Assembly: GCA_030248215.1 (NCBI GenBank)
Contig: JASANG010001414.1
Span: 768,501 to 832,500, forward strand
Reading direction: 5' to 3'
Source: Enoplolaimus lenunculus
Lineage: Eukaryota; Nematoda; Enoplea; Enoplida; Thoracostomopsidae
DNA length: 64,000 bases
Shown: piece by piece, positions 21,813 through 34,800 of the stretch
Numbering within the stretch: the first letter of the stretch is position 1
Layout: every line of letters starts with the position of its first letter
Translations under genes and position numbers: made by a program
Notes under the pieces: generated by a model
The model's database searches: none
What the model saw: only the letters and a program-made list of their open reading frames with translations
What the model was told of the DNA's origin: nothing

Positions 21813-22246
21813 CTGTATTGACCCGAATAAGAGGGGGACTGATATTTATTTGGCGTCTCCAGAAAGTACCCCCCTTGTTATTCGGTTACCGACTGTTATT
21901 TATTTTTAACCCACGCTCTGCCACCCTTCGTTACTGATATATATGCCGTACTGCAACTATGCGTTGAATTAAACGTTTGTTTGTCTTGCGTCAATATATA
22001 GCTTGAGCAATCGGGCAAGGTTATACTGAGGAATGTGCTTTCAAAATTTAAGTACGCTTAAAGATTCGATCCTGGAGTCATTTATGCACTACAGTTAGGA
22101 ATAACTCACCTTCAGGGACTCAAATTAGGATTTAGGGACGCTATCCGCTTACGGACTGTCATTAGGGGTACGTACTCCTATTGATTGGGACTCAAAATGG
22201 GGACACCGTTTTATTAGCCCACACCGTCTAATTCGGGTCACTACAG
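21813..22246. mobile_element. TA-flanked MITE, CTGTAGTGACCCG family, 434 bp
   Basis: CTGTATTGACCCGAATAAGA after TA on the left; TCTAATTCGGGTCACTACAG on the right. It is the inverted counterpart of 2698-3140: both share the TGATTGGGACTCA and TAACCGAATAACA type segments. The right flank is TC, so the duplication has decayed there. Confidence 0.8.
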
Positions 22247-22884
22247 TCTATATACACTTTCAGAACACGCGTTTCTAAATAAAGATATATACACTCGGAA
22301 TGCTGCCTTTTTACGTAAAGTGCTTATGGAACCGAAGCTCAATCAAATGTTCTAATTTCACAGGTCGAGGAGATTTCTCTCGCCATAGAATATAATCAGA
22401 GATTTAGAACGAGTTAAAATAAAAAATAAGTTCTTCAATTTACTACAGCTAACTCTTGTAAGTGAAAAATTGTTTCTTATTTATTAGCAAAATTTATTTT
22501 ATTTGAATGTAAAAAATTTATGGCCCAAAAATATGTGCGGAGCAGATGTTTGGAATATTTAAAATTAAATCTGTAGGTATACGCATTTTTTCCACAAATC
22601 GGTGCCGATTTTTATCTACTAATAGTGACTTTGCAATTTTGTAATAATATAAATAACTCGTCTCAGAGTTGCGAATTAATGAAATCTTTTCACTTATAAG
22701 CGTGAAGCGTAAACCTATTTCATACTTAAGTTCAAAATCGACTAAGTCAGAGATAAGGTTATGCCATGACTTCCGCAAAACATGTATTTTACAGGAAACA
22801 TTCAGTTGAATAAACTCACCGTAATGCTTAGTAACCATAATGCTTATTATTTTAGTAAAATATTAACTACATCTTAAACTGGAG

Positions 22885-25800
22885 TCGGGTATTGGTCGCG
22901 CAACTCTTGACCAACTGAACAAATGGCGACAAAGCATTAATACGAAAAGCGATCTGGACAAATACGATGGCGATTTCAGTATTGATAAGCCGATTTATAT
23001 TGCTCAAGGTTTGTGATTCTAAGAGCTGTCGATAAGGTGTTATGGTTTCATATGGGATTTCAACCATATTAACTTGCGCCAAGCTAACGTTAACCGTATA
23101 GTTTTTAACGGTTTTCTGGTAAATTCAAGGTTGGGTTACTTCTTTAGTATGTTAACGAACTCCAGTTACGTTTATGTTAAAATTTACTTTCTTGGCGTGG
23201 GTAGTTTAAACTGAAGCTTTGCTGTATGATCAAGCGCATTGTGCGTTGAAAACTGCGATGAACTGCGATGCTTCATCGTGATTTTAATTTTGATATGCTT
23301 AAAGGCAAACTTGTCGTAATTTTTGATTGGTTAAACGGTCTTCGCTGCTGCTTAAATTTACAGTAGATTGATTCTTTTTGCATAACATTGAAGATCGAGA
23401 CAAGTCGCAGGTGTTTAGAGAAAATGCATTCCAATCCCCTCACTGCTTGCATGGTGTTGTGATTTATGTTTAGATATTACTAAACGATTACGCGAGGGGC
23501 TAATTTCTTCAAGTTCAGACGGAATAACTTCGCTGGAGATTCAAATCGCGACAAGTTGCGTGAAGTTGCTTGCAAATTGTGCGTACCTTGATCGCAATTG
23601 CTGTGTTAGGGTATGTTGCCGAAACAATATTTTTGTTTTGATTCTGTTAATATTATGTGACTCTTCATTTTGGAACGTCTGGCTGATAGATTACTTATTA
23701 TATGTGTTTGCGTTTTAGATAACAAATGCTCGGCTGGTTGCTGTTTTCGGTAAGTCTAATTTTATAATATCAGGGTGTACTGCATAAAGTTACTAGTCTG
23801 GTGCATATGTTGTGTCGTATATAGGCTAAGGTAACCGTAACATTCCGTAGTGGAATTGACGTTTGTGTCTTAATTCCAACGGTTAGCAGACAACGAAAAC
23901 AGCGGCCTACTTTATACGAGCATGATAAGCTCACTGGATATCGTTTATGACGAATCTGCAAAAACCGAATCATTATATTGCATTAATCATGCTTATATCG
24001 TTCGTGAGTTATGAAGATGGTTTCGCCAAAAGTTGCTTTGTGTGTATTATTAGATGAGGGTATAAACTTGTAATAATGAATACGGCTAAGACAAAAAATA
24101 GAAACTATGGGCAAATAGTAATAGCAACGCGTCGTTACGCAATTGTGTGTGCAACGGCAACCAGAGTGCATCTGAATATCCGGATCTGGTTTAATATTCG
24201 ATGAAAACCGATTCGGATATTTGCTTTCGTTGTCTAGAATTTTAAAAAAACTGCTTTGCTGTACAAGAAGTCTGTGATAGCATTTGTGGGCAAGTCAAGA
24301 AGTTTGCGTTTTGATATGCTGCATTGAAAATGAAGAATATCTAGCTAACAATTAATTCTAAATCAGTAAACACACATTCTATTGTGCGACTAAAATAGTT
24401 CGAGCAGTGCGCAAATTTTCACGCTATATCCGGTATCTTCTGGTTCTGATAAAAACTCACTGTCCGGATCCAATTCCGGCATTTGGTAAATAATATCCAC
24501 TCGCACCATGACAGCATCAACTTTTGTTCTGAGCTGTAAGACATGAGATAACTCTTAACAATAGTAATATAATATTTTATTTCAGGCGAGTGGTTACAGC
24601 AAGAACACGAGTTCAATCGAGCTGGTGATACACAAAAATCATTAGTTCAAGCGATTGTGCGATTATTTGCAAACATTGCAGCTGTGAAAGAGTGTGCGTT
24701 TGCTGTTTTGCATTGTCGGTAAGTAATTCAATACGCTGTTGTGAGTAAATCTGGAAATGTTGAAATAAAATTACATTTTTGGTTTATTAAATTAATAGGC
24801 TTTCATTGTCCAAATCTGCGTTAGTTGACGATTGTGAATTTATGTTCTAAGTTTAGACCTTCCACGTTTGTTTTAATGATAGTATTTTTAGGGACATGTT
24901 TTTGGTTTTACAAATGGGTTCATGACAGAAAATGTAAAAACTCATTACGCTCACCCTAATATAGTTCATTTTCGTTTTAGAAGTGCTGTTGGAACATTGA
25001 TTAATACAAGCTTAGATGTACCTGCAGCTTCAGCAGGTGCGAACAATTTATACGAGCATGGATTACGGTTTATACGGCAGTTCACAAGCCACGGATCTGG
25101 ATTCATGAAAGCTGTTATTAAAAGTATGAAATTGTTATAATTAGTGGTATAGATGTGGCTAATATTTACACTACCGGAGGTGCTATACTTGTGCGGTGTC
25201 GTAAGTAAATAATATTATTTACAATTCTATTTACGATGTCTTCCAATGACGTGTGGCAAATTGTGTACGCTGCCACACGGCGCCGGACTACCTCGGGCGA
25301 TGCTGGCAATATTATAATTGTCATAAAGTTTACCGCCAGACAAGACAGCCTAACACCGCGGCTATATTTTTGGCCTAACAAAACTTTATTCAGACGGTGA
25401 TTTTTTAATACGTGTTTGTACAATTAATGACATTTTTAAATCCGTGTTAAAGCAACGTATTTAAGTTGTTAACTAGTCATTTGGTCATATATTTGGTTAC
25501 AGAAAAACGCGTACAATGTTTTTGTCAGTTTGGTAACCTGCTGACTTTTAGCAAAACCTGTGTTTTAATGTCTTTAATTTCCCGCACGTTTATTAAGTTT
25601 GACTATTGGAAACACAGAAAACAATCCTTTTTTCGTGCTGAATGTGATGTTGGTTACAGACAAGCCATGCGAGTTGTTTTTAATCTGATAAACTGATGTA
25701 CTATGATTAGTGAAAATATGACGTATTGTTTTGAATTTTATGCGCTTCATTTAAATTTGAGTATGGGAAGAGTGAAAAAACAAATCGCAATTGGGCGTGG

Positions 25801-28800
25801 CGACTAAAGTACAATTATTGCATTTGCATTCTAGATGGTGTTATGCTATCGTTGGGCAAAGTATTGTCTGAACTAATTAATAATGCGTCCGCTTCAAATG
25901 ACCCACAGCCATTGAGACAGCTAATTAATAAGTGTTTGATCAGTTTAAAACACTTGACAGACGTTGGTGCAATTTCGGAAGCAATATTTGTTCAGCATTC
26001 AATAGAAATTCAAATGGTTCATCACATTATACGAATTTATTCAGAAGGATTCACGGAGTCGAGCGCTACTAGTAGCAATGCAGGTATTATTTTAAGTGAT
26101 TTCTGTGAGCAAATCTGTGTTGTGGTTGGGGGTCTGAGTAACATACGACGATTTATTATTGAAACACTGCGCAGTAGTGTATAAAGTTCTAATAATCGTG
26201 CTACTTAATCTCTTTGAATCGATTATTCAATTTTGTTTTGCGAATTTGTAAAATGTGGTTCATGTATTCTAAAGGATAATCAGTGCTGGGCGTCAAAATG
26301 GAAACGAAACAAATCTATCAATTAATTACTGTTCAAACATCAGTGAAACATGACTTCTGGCCAAAGTCGTTTTTAACAAACCTGGTTTTAGGTAACTTTT
26401 TTACAAAACGACAAAGGGGAATTTTTTTGTTTTGATTTTATAAAAAATAAGTATGCATGATTGAGTAGTGATTCATATACGTGTTGCTTCTCGTTGCAGG
26501 CATGAGCCCAAGCAGTGTTACATTCGACATTCTAATTGCGTTCTCAAAGCAATCCGATTTACGTATTGAAATGGTAAAGTTTGGCATATTGGATATCGTA
26601 AAGTCGCGCCTGATGTCGCAAAATTCAGAAGGCAGCCAAACCAGTGATATACTCATGGTGAATAATGAAACAAGTAGCAACGAAATGGATTTTGTTTCTG
26701 TAGACACATGCGGCCACAATTGTCTTAATTCAAATCAAATTGAAGAAAGTATGGCGGATACCTCGCTCAAAGAAAGCGAAGGTGGCTGTAGCAGTGATGA
26801 GGTTGATTCAAAACAGGAAGCGGGATTCGCTGGTAGTATTCGAAAAAACCGGAGCCAAAAGCAAAGACGCGAAACGAATGCTTGTGCTGAACGTCGGAAA
26901 ACTTTAATGGCGCTTTTGTGTCGACTGTGTCGTGATGGGTTTTGCCGTAAGGTAAGGCTTTTGATGCAGGGGTTGTTAATCAAGAAGCTTACTTTTTCGC
27001 TACATTTAACCTACTCGGTCAAAGGGAAGATTATTTGGAATGTATTTTTGAATAAATAAAATGCCAAAAGAGTACAGTAAAGTGACTATGAAAAACTGAG
27101 AGGCCGGGTTTAGACCATATTGGATTGAGTAGTATGTTGTTAGTTACGGACAGAAATATATACTTTAGTAGTATTCTCAATTGCAATATAGCAGCGTCTG
27201 ATTTTGCTGTGCTTGCAACTCGGTCACGATCAGTAAAAACTGTTGAAACTTTAATGCCCGACAATCGCGATGGCGTAGACTTTGGCTTAGACTTAGGCTT
27301 AGGCTGAGACTTAGGCCCAGGCGTGGGCCAAGACTTAGACATAGTTAGGATTGCTTTGACCAGGACTTAGGCTGAGACCTAGGCTTATGTTTAAGCCTGG
27401 ATACTATGGTGGTTTTTGCAGGCACTTCTTGACTCAGACATGCTACGACTGATGATGTCAGATTTTCTCGCATGACCCTATCCGTTTAGCGACGCATCTG
27501 CATAATTTATTATTAGGTTTAGACTTTCGAATAGGTTTAAGCCTGAATAATATGGTGATCTTTGCAGGCCCTTCGTGACTCAGACATGCTACGACTGATG
27601 ATGTCAGATTTTTTCGCATTGTCCGATCCGTTTAGCGACGCATCTGCAGAATTTATTAAAGCATTCTTGGCGTTTCAATATGACGCCCTCGGATTTCGAT
27701 ATTTAACTGCAGGATGTCCCGGATATATCAACAAGCTACTGACGATTATTGATTTGTTTACAAACGCCAATCCTTGCCTTCATGGGCATTTAACACTGGT
27801 ACCACCGTGTAGCGATAGTAATAGTTCTACTGATAATGACAGTGATGAAGACGAGGATGATAGGAGACTGAGTGAAATGGAAGTTACCAAAGAGATTGGC
27901 GCGAAAGAAAAAAGCGAGAGCAGCAAGAGCTCATGCCATGAAGATGATTGCGGTGAACCGGATATAAAGCGTCGAAGGGTAAGAGTGACAATGAGGTTTT
28001 ACCTGTTTACATCGAAAATGATTGGAATTTTATGAGTAATGCATAGCAATGGCCTACTTGCAATTCGTATAAATTATGGTTATTATATATCTGCGTTAAT
28101 CGGAGATATTGTACTATGTGAATTTTTGAGCGAAGCGAAACTTAGAGCGCAGCTCGCAGTTTCCAAAGCGTTTTACGTTTTGTACTCGGGGATCGAAAGG
28201 TGGATGTCCTTCGGAACCGCTGAACGGATCTTGATAAACTTTTTTACTGGGAAGTATCCTGGGGTGTTATCCTCGCATTGTAGTTGCAAAATTTTAAGTG
28301 GTTTATAAGCTACCGGCTACAGGCTATTTGTATAACTGGTTTAGATTAAATTAGGACTTTTTACATTATTTCACTAATTATTAGGGTTACGAGCAGTCTA
28401 ATTTCAGCACTAACGGGTTTTTGAGTGGTTTCATTAGAGTAGAATGGTCGTTAATACCTTTTTAAGTTTTCTGTTTTTTGCTTTAGATCGAGCATTCTAG
28501 TATGGAAGGAGCTTCTCCGAAAATTGACGTATCCTGCTCAATGGATGTGAATCCAACACGTTCAGTACGCTCACGGCAATCTTCAGCAGCGAGCGATTCG
28601 GAGGAAACAACAGAATTTCGTCCAGACAGCCCGTCGTACATTGAACTACTGCACAGCAGCAAATGCGCCAGTGACATTGCTGAAAATTCAGCTGATTTTC
28701 AAGACCCATTAAATTGTAGTCAGTCTGAATTCAGTGACCCGCCAGCAGGTAGCAGAAGCGCACCGTATAGTTCAGAATTAGAATTTTATGGTCCGTTTAG

Positions 28801-31800
28801 TCGAAATTTTTTGGAGCGACGTCCAAAGTTGAGTTTTCGATCAATTGGATCAGTTTTGAATGTAGGGTCCTCCCCGCCGTCAGCTGCCAGTATTTTGCAG
28901 GATCCGTTGTGGACACCTTCGGCTGGGAATAGCCCGACGTTCAGCTGCCATTCGAGTACTGGGTCTTTGTCACCGCGGCATGAAGAAGGATACAGGTAAA
29001 TGAAAAAGGGCTACGGATCAGGGTGCCGTCGGATATCTGGCTCCGGTACCTGCTCCCGCAAAAAATTGTCATCCGGATCCGGCTCCGGTATTCTACATTG
29101 CCGAATATATGTTGCTGAAAAGTTTAACGTAACTCTGTGTTAAAATATTATATTATATAAACAAAGTAACGTTTTCCCAGTGACTTTCGTTCTAAAAACA
29201 GAAATATTACCAAAAACACAGTGTTGATGTTAAAGCTCTTGTAGGAGCAAAACCATAACAAATTATAGCAAATAATGCTTTAATTAGCGCAATTATTAAG
29301 TTTTAGTTTATGTCAAAATATACACTTAAATATCGGGCTGCGGTAACTGCTGTAACCGGATATTGATATATTCAGCTTCGGTATTTTTTCCTATCCGGTC
29401 GTGCCATGCTTTGGATTTAGCTTAGGGGTATTTTGTGGTAGGTTTTCACTCGTTAGCTTTGTTTGTTAAATTTTTTATGCCTTAATGTAAATGCTCGGAT
29501 ATCTTTTTGAAGCTGTCGATTTAATAAATTTCTTGTAACTTCAAAGTATCTAAGGCTAAAGTTATATACATTTTTGTTTTGAATTTTTGTAAACATCAGC
29601 CCGAAGACCACTGTATTAATTTCAGTGTACCCTATTATCATTCAATTATTTAATTATGTTCTTAAGCAATATATTTCGAGTTTAGACGTGTGAAAGTGAT
29701 ATCTATGACACTGGACCATTTGTATGTTTTCAGCTCCGGCAGCCCTCTGTATCAAGGTGCCCCAACTGATGATGCATTAGACGATTGGTATTTATCACCA
29801 AGTCATACTTCGCATGCGGCTGAAGATTACAAGCTGCCACAGGGGACTTCGTATTACAGGTATAGTTTGATACGAATTCACTAAAAATTATAAGAAGTCA
29901 TTTATTTGGAGTTTCGACCATTTTAATCAACCAAATTATCGTTTGCATCATCTGTTTGCTTTTGATGTTCAAACATTTAGTGAATGCTATATTGTGTCAC
30001 GTCAGTTGTGGTACATAAATTGTGTGTCTTTGAGGCGCACATAGTGATTATGATTTCCCTTCATGATTACTTACTTATTGGAACTTCTTTTGTGAGCTAT
30101 ACATTGGTATTTTGTGGAAGTGGGATTGGCGTATAACTTAAAGCATATTTAATTGTACGAAGCGGTACTCTGAACGAAGCTCGGAGTCTCGCGAAGCGTT
30201 TTATGTTTTGTGCTCGGGGGTCGAAAGGTGGATGTCCGTCCGTCCATCCGTCGGCCGGCCCGTCCGAAAAGAATCTCAGCAATCGTTCAACCGATTGATT
30301 TGGATAAACTTTATTTTGTTTGAAAGCTTAGAATTCTGGAGTGTTAACCTCGCATTGGGGTTTTAAAATTTTACGCCGTTTATCAGCTACAGGCTAATTT
30401 GCATAATAAGCATAAATTAGTTCTTTTTACTGTATTTCACTAATATTACGGTAACAAGCAATCTAATGTCAGTACTAAAAAGTTGTTGGGTACGAGAAAT
30501 CTGAACAAATTGTTTATAAACCTCCAAACCCGAAAATTGAATAGTTAGCTAATAGCTAATTTGCATATTAGCTTAATTTGTTAGTTAAGTCTAAATTATG
30601 ACATTTAAAATTATTTCACTGATTATTAGGGTTTCAAGCAATCAAATTCAGTACTAAAGGGGTTTGGGCGCCAGCAATCGAAATAAATTGTTTGTATATC
30701 TTCAAGACCGATAATTTAATAGTTAGTTAACAGCTAAATTGCATATTAGCATAACTGATAAGCCAACATTAAGACTTTCTAAATTATTTAACTGATTATT
30801 AGGGTTGCTGAAAGGTTTCTCGGTGCGAACAATCAGAATAAATTGTTTATATACCTCCAAAATCAATATTTTAACACTTAGCTAATAGTTTATTTGCATA
30901 TTGGCTTAATTAGTTAAGCCTAAATTGGCATTTTTAAGTCTTTTCCCCGATTTTATTAGGGTTACAAGTAGTAATCTAATTCAGCACTAACGGGTTTTTG
31001 GGTGCGAGAAATCTCAATAAATTGTTTATAAACCTACAAAACTGATCAATGAATCGTCAGGTAATAGATAAGATGCATATTAGATTAAAGGGAAAGTAAA
31101 TGGCTCAAACTATTCATTTGTGCTTTATAAGATTGGAATGCTTGACTAGACTGAAAAAAGTAAGTATGGCCGTGCTTCGTTCAATACAATATGTAATTCT
31201 ACTACGACTGGTTAAGCTATGTTTCCATTAATTACGTTTTTGTATTTGCCGTTACTTTTGTTACATATTGCTAATCAAAGTACATCACGGCCGATCTTGT
31301 TTATAACGAACATTGTTGTATTTTTTGTTTAGGGCGACTTCAATTGCAAGCACGGGATCCGGCTTGTTGCCTGAAAAAAGTTTGTTTTCATCAGTTTGTT
31401 TATCAGGAAATCCTGTTTCAATGCCACGCAGCAGCACTGAAGCAAGTTGTTCTCCAGCGCCTTTACAATCTAATGGGTAAGTTACCATAACAGTGACAAG
31501 TGGTAGTGTAATGTCGTAACTATTTTCATGGTTGGCGTATGGTTAACGATTGGAAATTGTATTATTCAAATTGCGTCATTCAACAAAAGTTTTCCCTGTT
31601 CAGCACCAGAATTGGCATAGCGAACAATCAACGAGTACAATTTAGCCACTCGCTAACCGTAACCTAAAGTAGGAATCGAATCCAAACAAGAGTAATGACA
31701 TTTATTTTTTCAGCAAATCTGCTTGTTTCGCTAACAGCAGTTATTACATTGCCAACCTTAGTTCTAAGTTTTCAGACCTGAAACAAAAATATTGATTTAT

Positions 31801-34800
31801 ATTACATAAGTTACTTCAATTTTTATTGTTTAAAAATGTATTCTTATATTGCCGAACATAGTTGCATTTGGCTTTTGGCTTCGAGTTTTTCACAATGTAA
31901 TCGGAATCCAAACCGCTATTTTTTGCCGATACCGAATCCGAACTTTTGTTTCCACCCTGTTATGCCCTATCTCAATATGAAGCCAAGCATGGAAAATTTA
32001 CTGTGAACGACATAATTATGTAGTATACGAAGAAAATGTAAGATTTAATAACAAACGTTACAGGCAAACACTCTTATGATTCTGTATGGTATTACGATAA
32101 TTTATTGTTCAACAATGAGCAGCAGGTGCAGTTGAGTGCAGTTGACGATTTTGCTGTTATTTATTAAAATCAACAGTTTGGAATATTTATTAAAATCAAC
32201 AGTTTGAAACTGGTTGAAATATGTATACAAGCTTGTTTGTCTTGTCTTTTCAGCGAAATGTTGTGCGTTTCGAAGCCTTCAGAGTCGCTGTCATTGAAAA
32301 TTGTCGACACAACTTTGACTATTTTGTCGCTTATTAGTCAAAACGACTTGTACGCAGACTTGTTGCTAAAAGAATCGGACAGTTTGGTGATTTTGTTTCG
32401 ATATATAGGTAAAGTTTGTGAATTGCGAAAATCATAATTGTTGTAAACCAATCACTGGAAGTTGTTATATGTCGTTCTTTGATTTTTTAGAAGATCGATC
32501 TAAACGTATTCGTAGACGGAAAACCACATTTGACTTCAGTTTCTGACCTGTCATATTAAACTGTTAAAGTCTTTAGAGCGTCCTCTATCATTGTTTCGCT
32601 CACTATAATTTAGGGTTTGAGTGTTGAAAAAGCATTTTGCACGATCTTCTTAGATTTTGTTATAGGTTTATTGGTTTGTTTCACTCATGGGTGTGAACTG
32701 CGATTTAAATAGTTGCCGTTCATATGTTTTATATTCTTATAAACATCCCATGCGTACTACATGTGTGTGTATATGTAAACAGGTAGCCCAATGTGGATCT
32801 GCTTAAAACCTTTAAAGCGATAGCACGACAGTTTCAGCTCAAACTTGTGCTCCGAATCCACGAGTGGGTCGATTATTGAAGCGAATCGTTCGAAATCCGA
32901 GGTTTGTTGGCCCGTTGCTGATCAAGTTCAGACTCCATACTCTGATTGACAAATATTTGTGTTCTCCAAAGTGCATGTTTCCTGATGGCACCAGCGATAA
33001 AGATGAAAGTTGTCTGCGGTGTCGAAAGGTACATAGTTTATTGAACTGAAGGTTGTTATTAAATTCGTTTCTTTTTTTGAAAATTTAATTTTGTTTTTTA
33101 TTTCCAGTTCGTTTGCGGTCTGAGGTGAAGTTTTCGAAAGTCAGTAATTGGCCTTATAATAAGTAGGTTTAAGATATTTGAACGCATTTAAAATCGCATA
33201 ACTAAGATGTTGTTGTGGAGCAACAAAGATTACTGTTTCCTATTGTAAAATTATCGTTCTTGCAGCGGATATAATTTGTTTAAAATAAGTTTACAGTTGT
33301 GCAAAATTGGTTGCGAAATTTTGAATTCGTTCAAAACACAATGCGACAGCCCATACGGAATGGACGTATTATGTCGTAGTATCCGTGATGCGCCTGATCG
33401 TATATCAAGATTTCAAGCTTCGGTTGCTTCGGCGATGCTAATTAGGTAAGGTGTGCCCGAACGTGCGTCAAGTTAACCTAATACATCCAATCGGATGTTA
33501 CTTTTCAGGTATTACCGGATATTATGTTATCCGAATGCTACGGCTAAAGCCTAATAGTGAAGTTTTTAGTCAATTCATAGTGGAATATGCAATTCTAATG
33601 GGCGCCAAGTTTTCATTAGTTGCTGCACGTGAGCTAGATTTTGGATTTTATTCTGGTTTCAAATAGCAAGTAGAATTTAGTGTTGGGGTGATATACACGA
33701 CTTATTTTTGTACTAATTTAACAACTGTGTAACCAACGGCGGTGGATATTATTTTGTTTCAGGTCGTATGTTAACAAATCAAAATTACTCAAAGACTATC
33801 GAGCTTTAGATTTCATTCTGGAACAGCTGACTCCGGATGGTGAAGACGCCAATAATGTTGTGACGGCGTGCACTGCACTGAAGGCGATCATAAGTGCAAG
33901 TGAGTTTTTGGTTGAATAATAATTATTCAAAAGTACTAAACAAATCTCATCAGTATTTTAAAAATAAAAATTCTAGTTTGTTAGGTTAAAATAGTGCTTA
34001 ATTTTTAGTTATGCGTTAATATTTTTCATTTTCTAAAGCACACTAGAGCTCTTCTGTATGATATTTTGTTTCCCACCAATTAGCAAGAGCTTGGCCATGG
34101 GGGCTAGGGGTCAAATTCTTTATCTTTATAATTTTTGTCCAGGAGTGTTTAACAGTCTTTTTCAGTTGGTGATACGAGAAACCTGTCGCAATATTTAATA
34201 GATTGTGACTACGTCCTGACCACAAGAAAAGCTAATTATCACAGTTACAAACGTAACGATTCATTTGACATAAAGGGGACGTTCAATTGAAAAATTAAAT
34301 AGTTTAGGTAAACTCCAACAGATGAGAAATGTTGCGAGCCACAGATATATACCGAAACTGCAAGCGACGTGCTATTTCAAATGCTATTCAGAACAGGAAG
34401 TAAAGTAAGTTGATTGATTTAAATAATGACATATATTTGGCGCATGGAAGAATCTCCACTTTTTGGGTTATGGTGTTTTTCGACTAAGACTAAAATTAAT
34501 TTTTTCTTGCTGAATCGTATGGCCCATACATATTTGTAACGAACATGTTCGATATGCATTTTTCTACAGAAATAAAATTTTATACAATTATCGACAAATC
34601 CGAAAATGAAATCACGTTTTCAGATCTGTAACCAGCTGAACAAGCTAATGAAGGGTCGCAAAAACACAATTTTAGTACGTGAATGCGGTTAATTTTACAC
34701 TGCTTAGCGAAGGAATGGCTGAACCCCACCTGGCCTCTTGTGGCTATAGGCCCGCGCGGTTTCTAAATTTTAATAGATTGTAGTACTCAGGTGATTAGAT

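Noticed and set aside
22518-22838. 106-codon minus-strand frame
   Set aside because: No splice partners and no recognisable motif; the neighbouring minus frame at 22867-23082 is antisense to an ARMC5 exon.
25166-25423. 85-codon minus-strand frame in an ARMC5 intron
   Set aside because: No family resemblance and no supporting splice sites; it may be part of an unidentified repeat.
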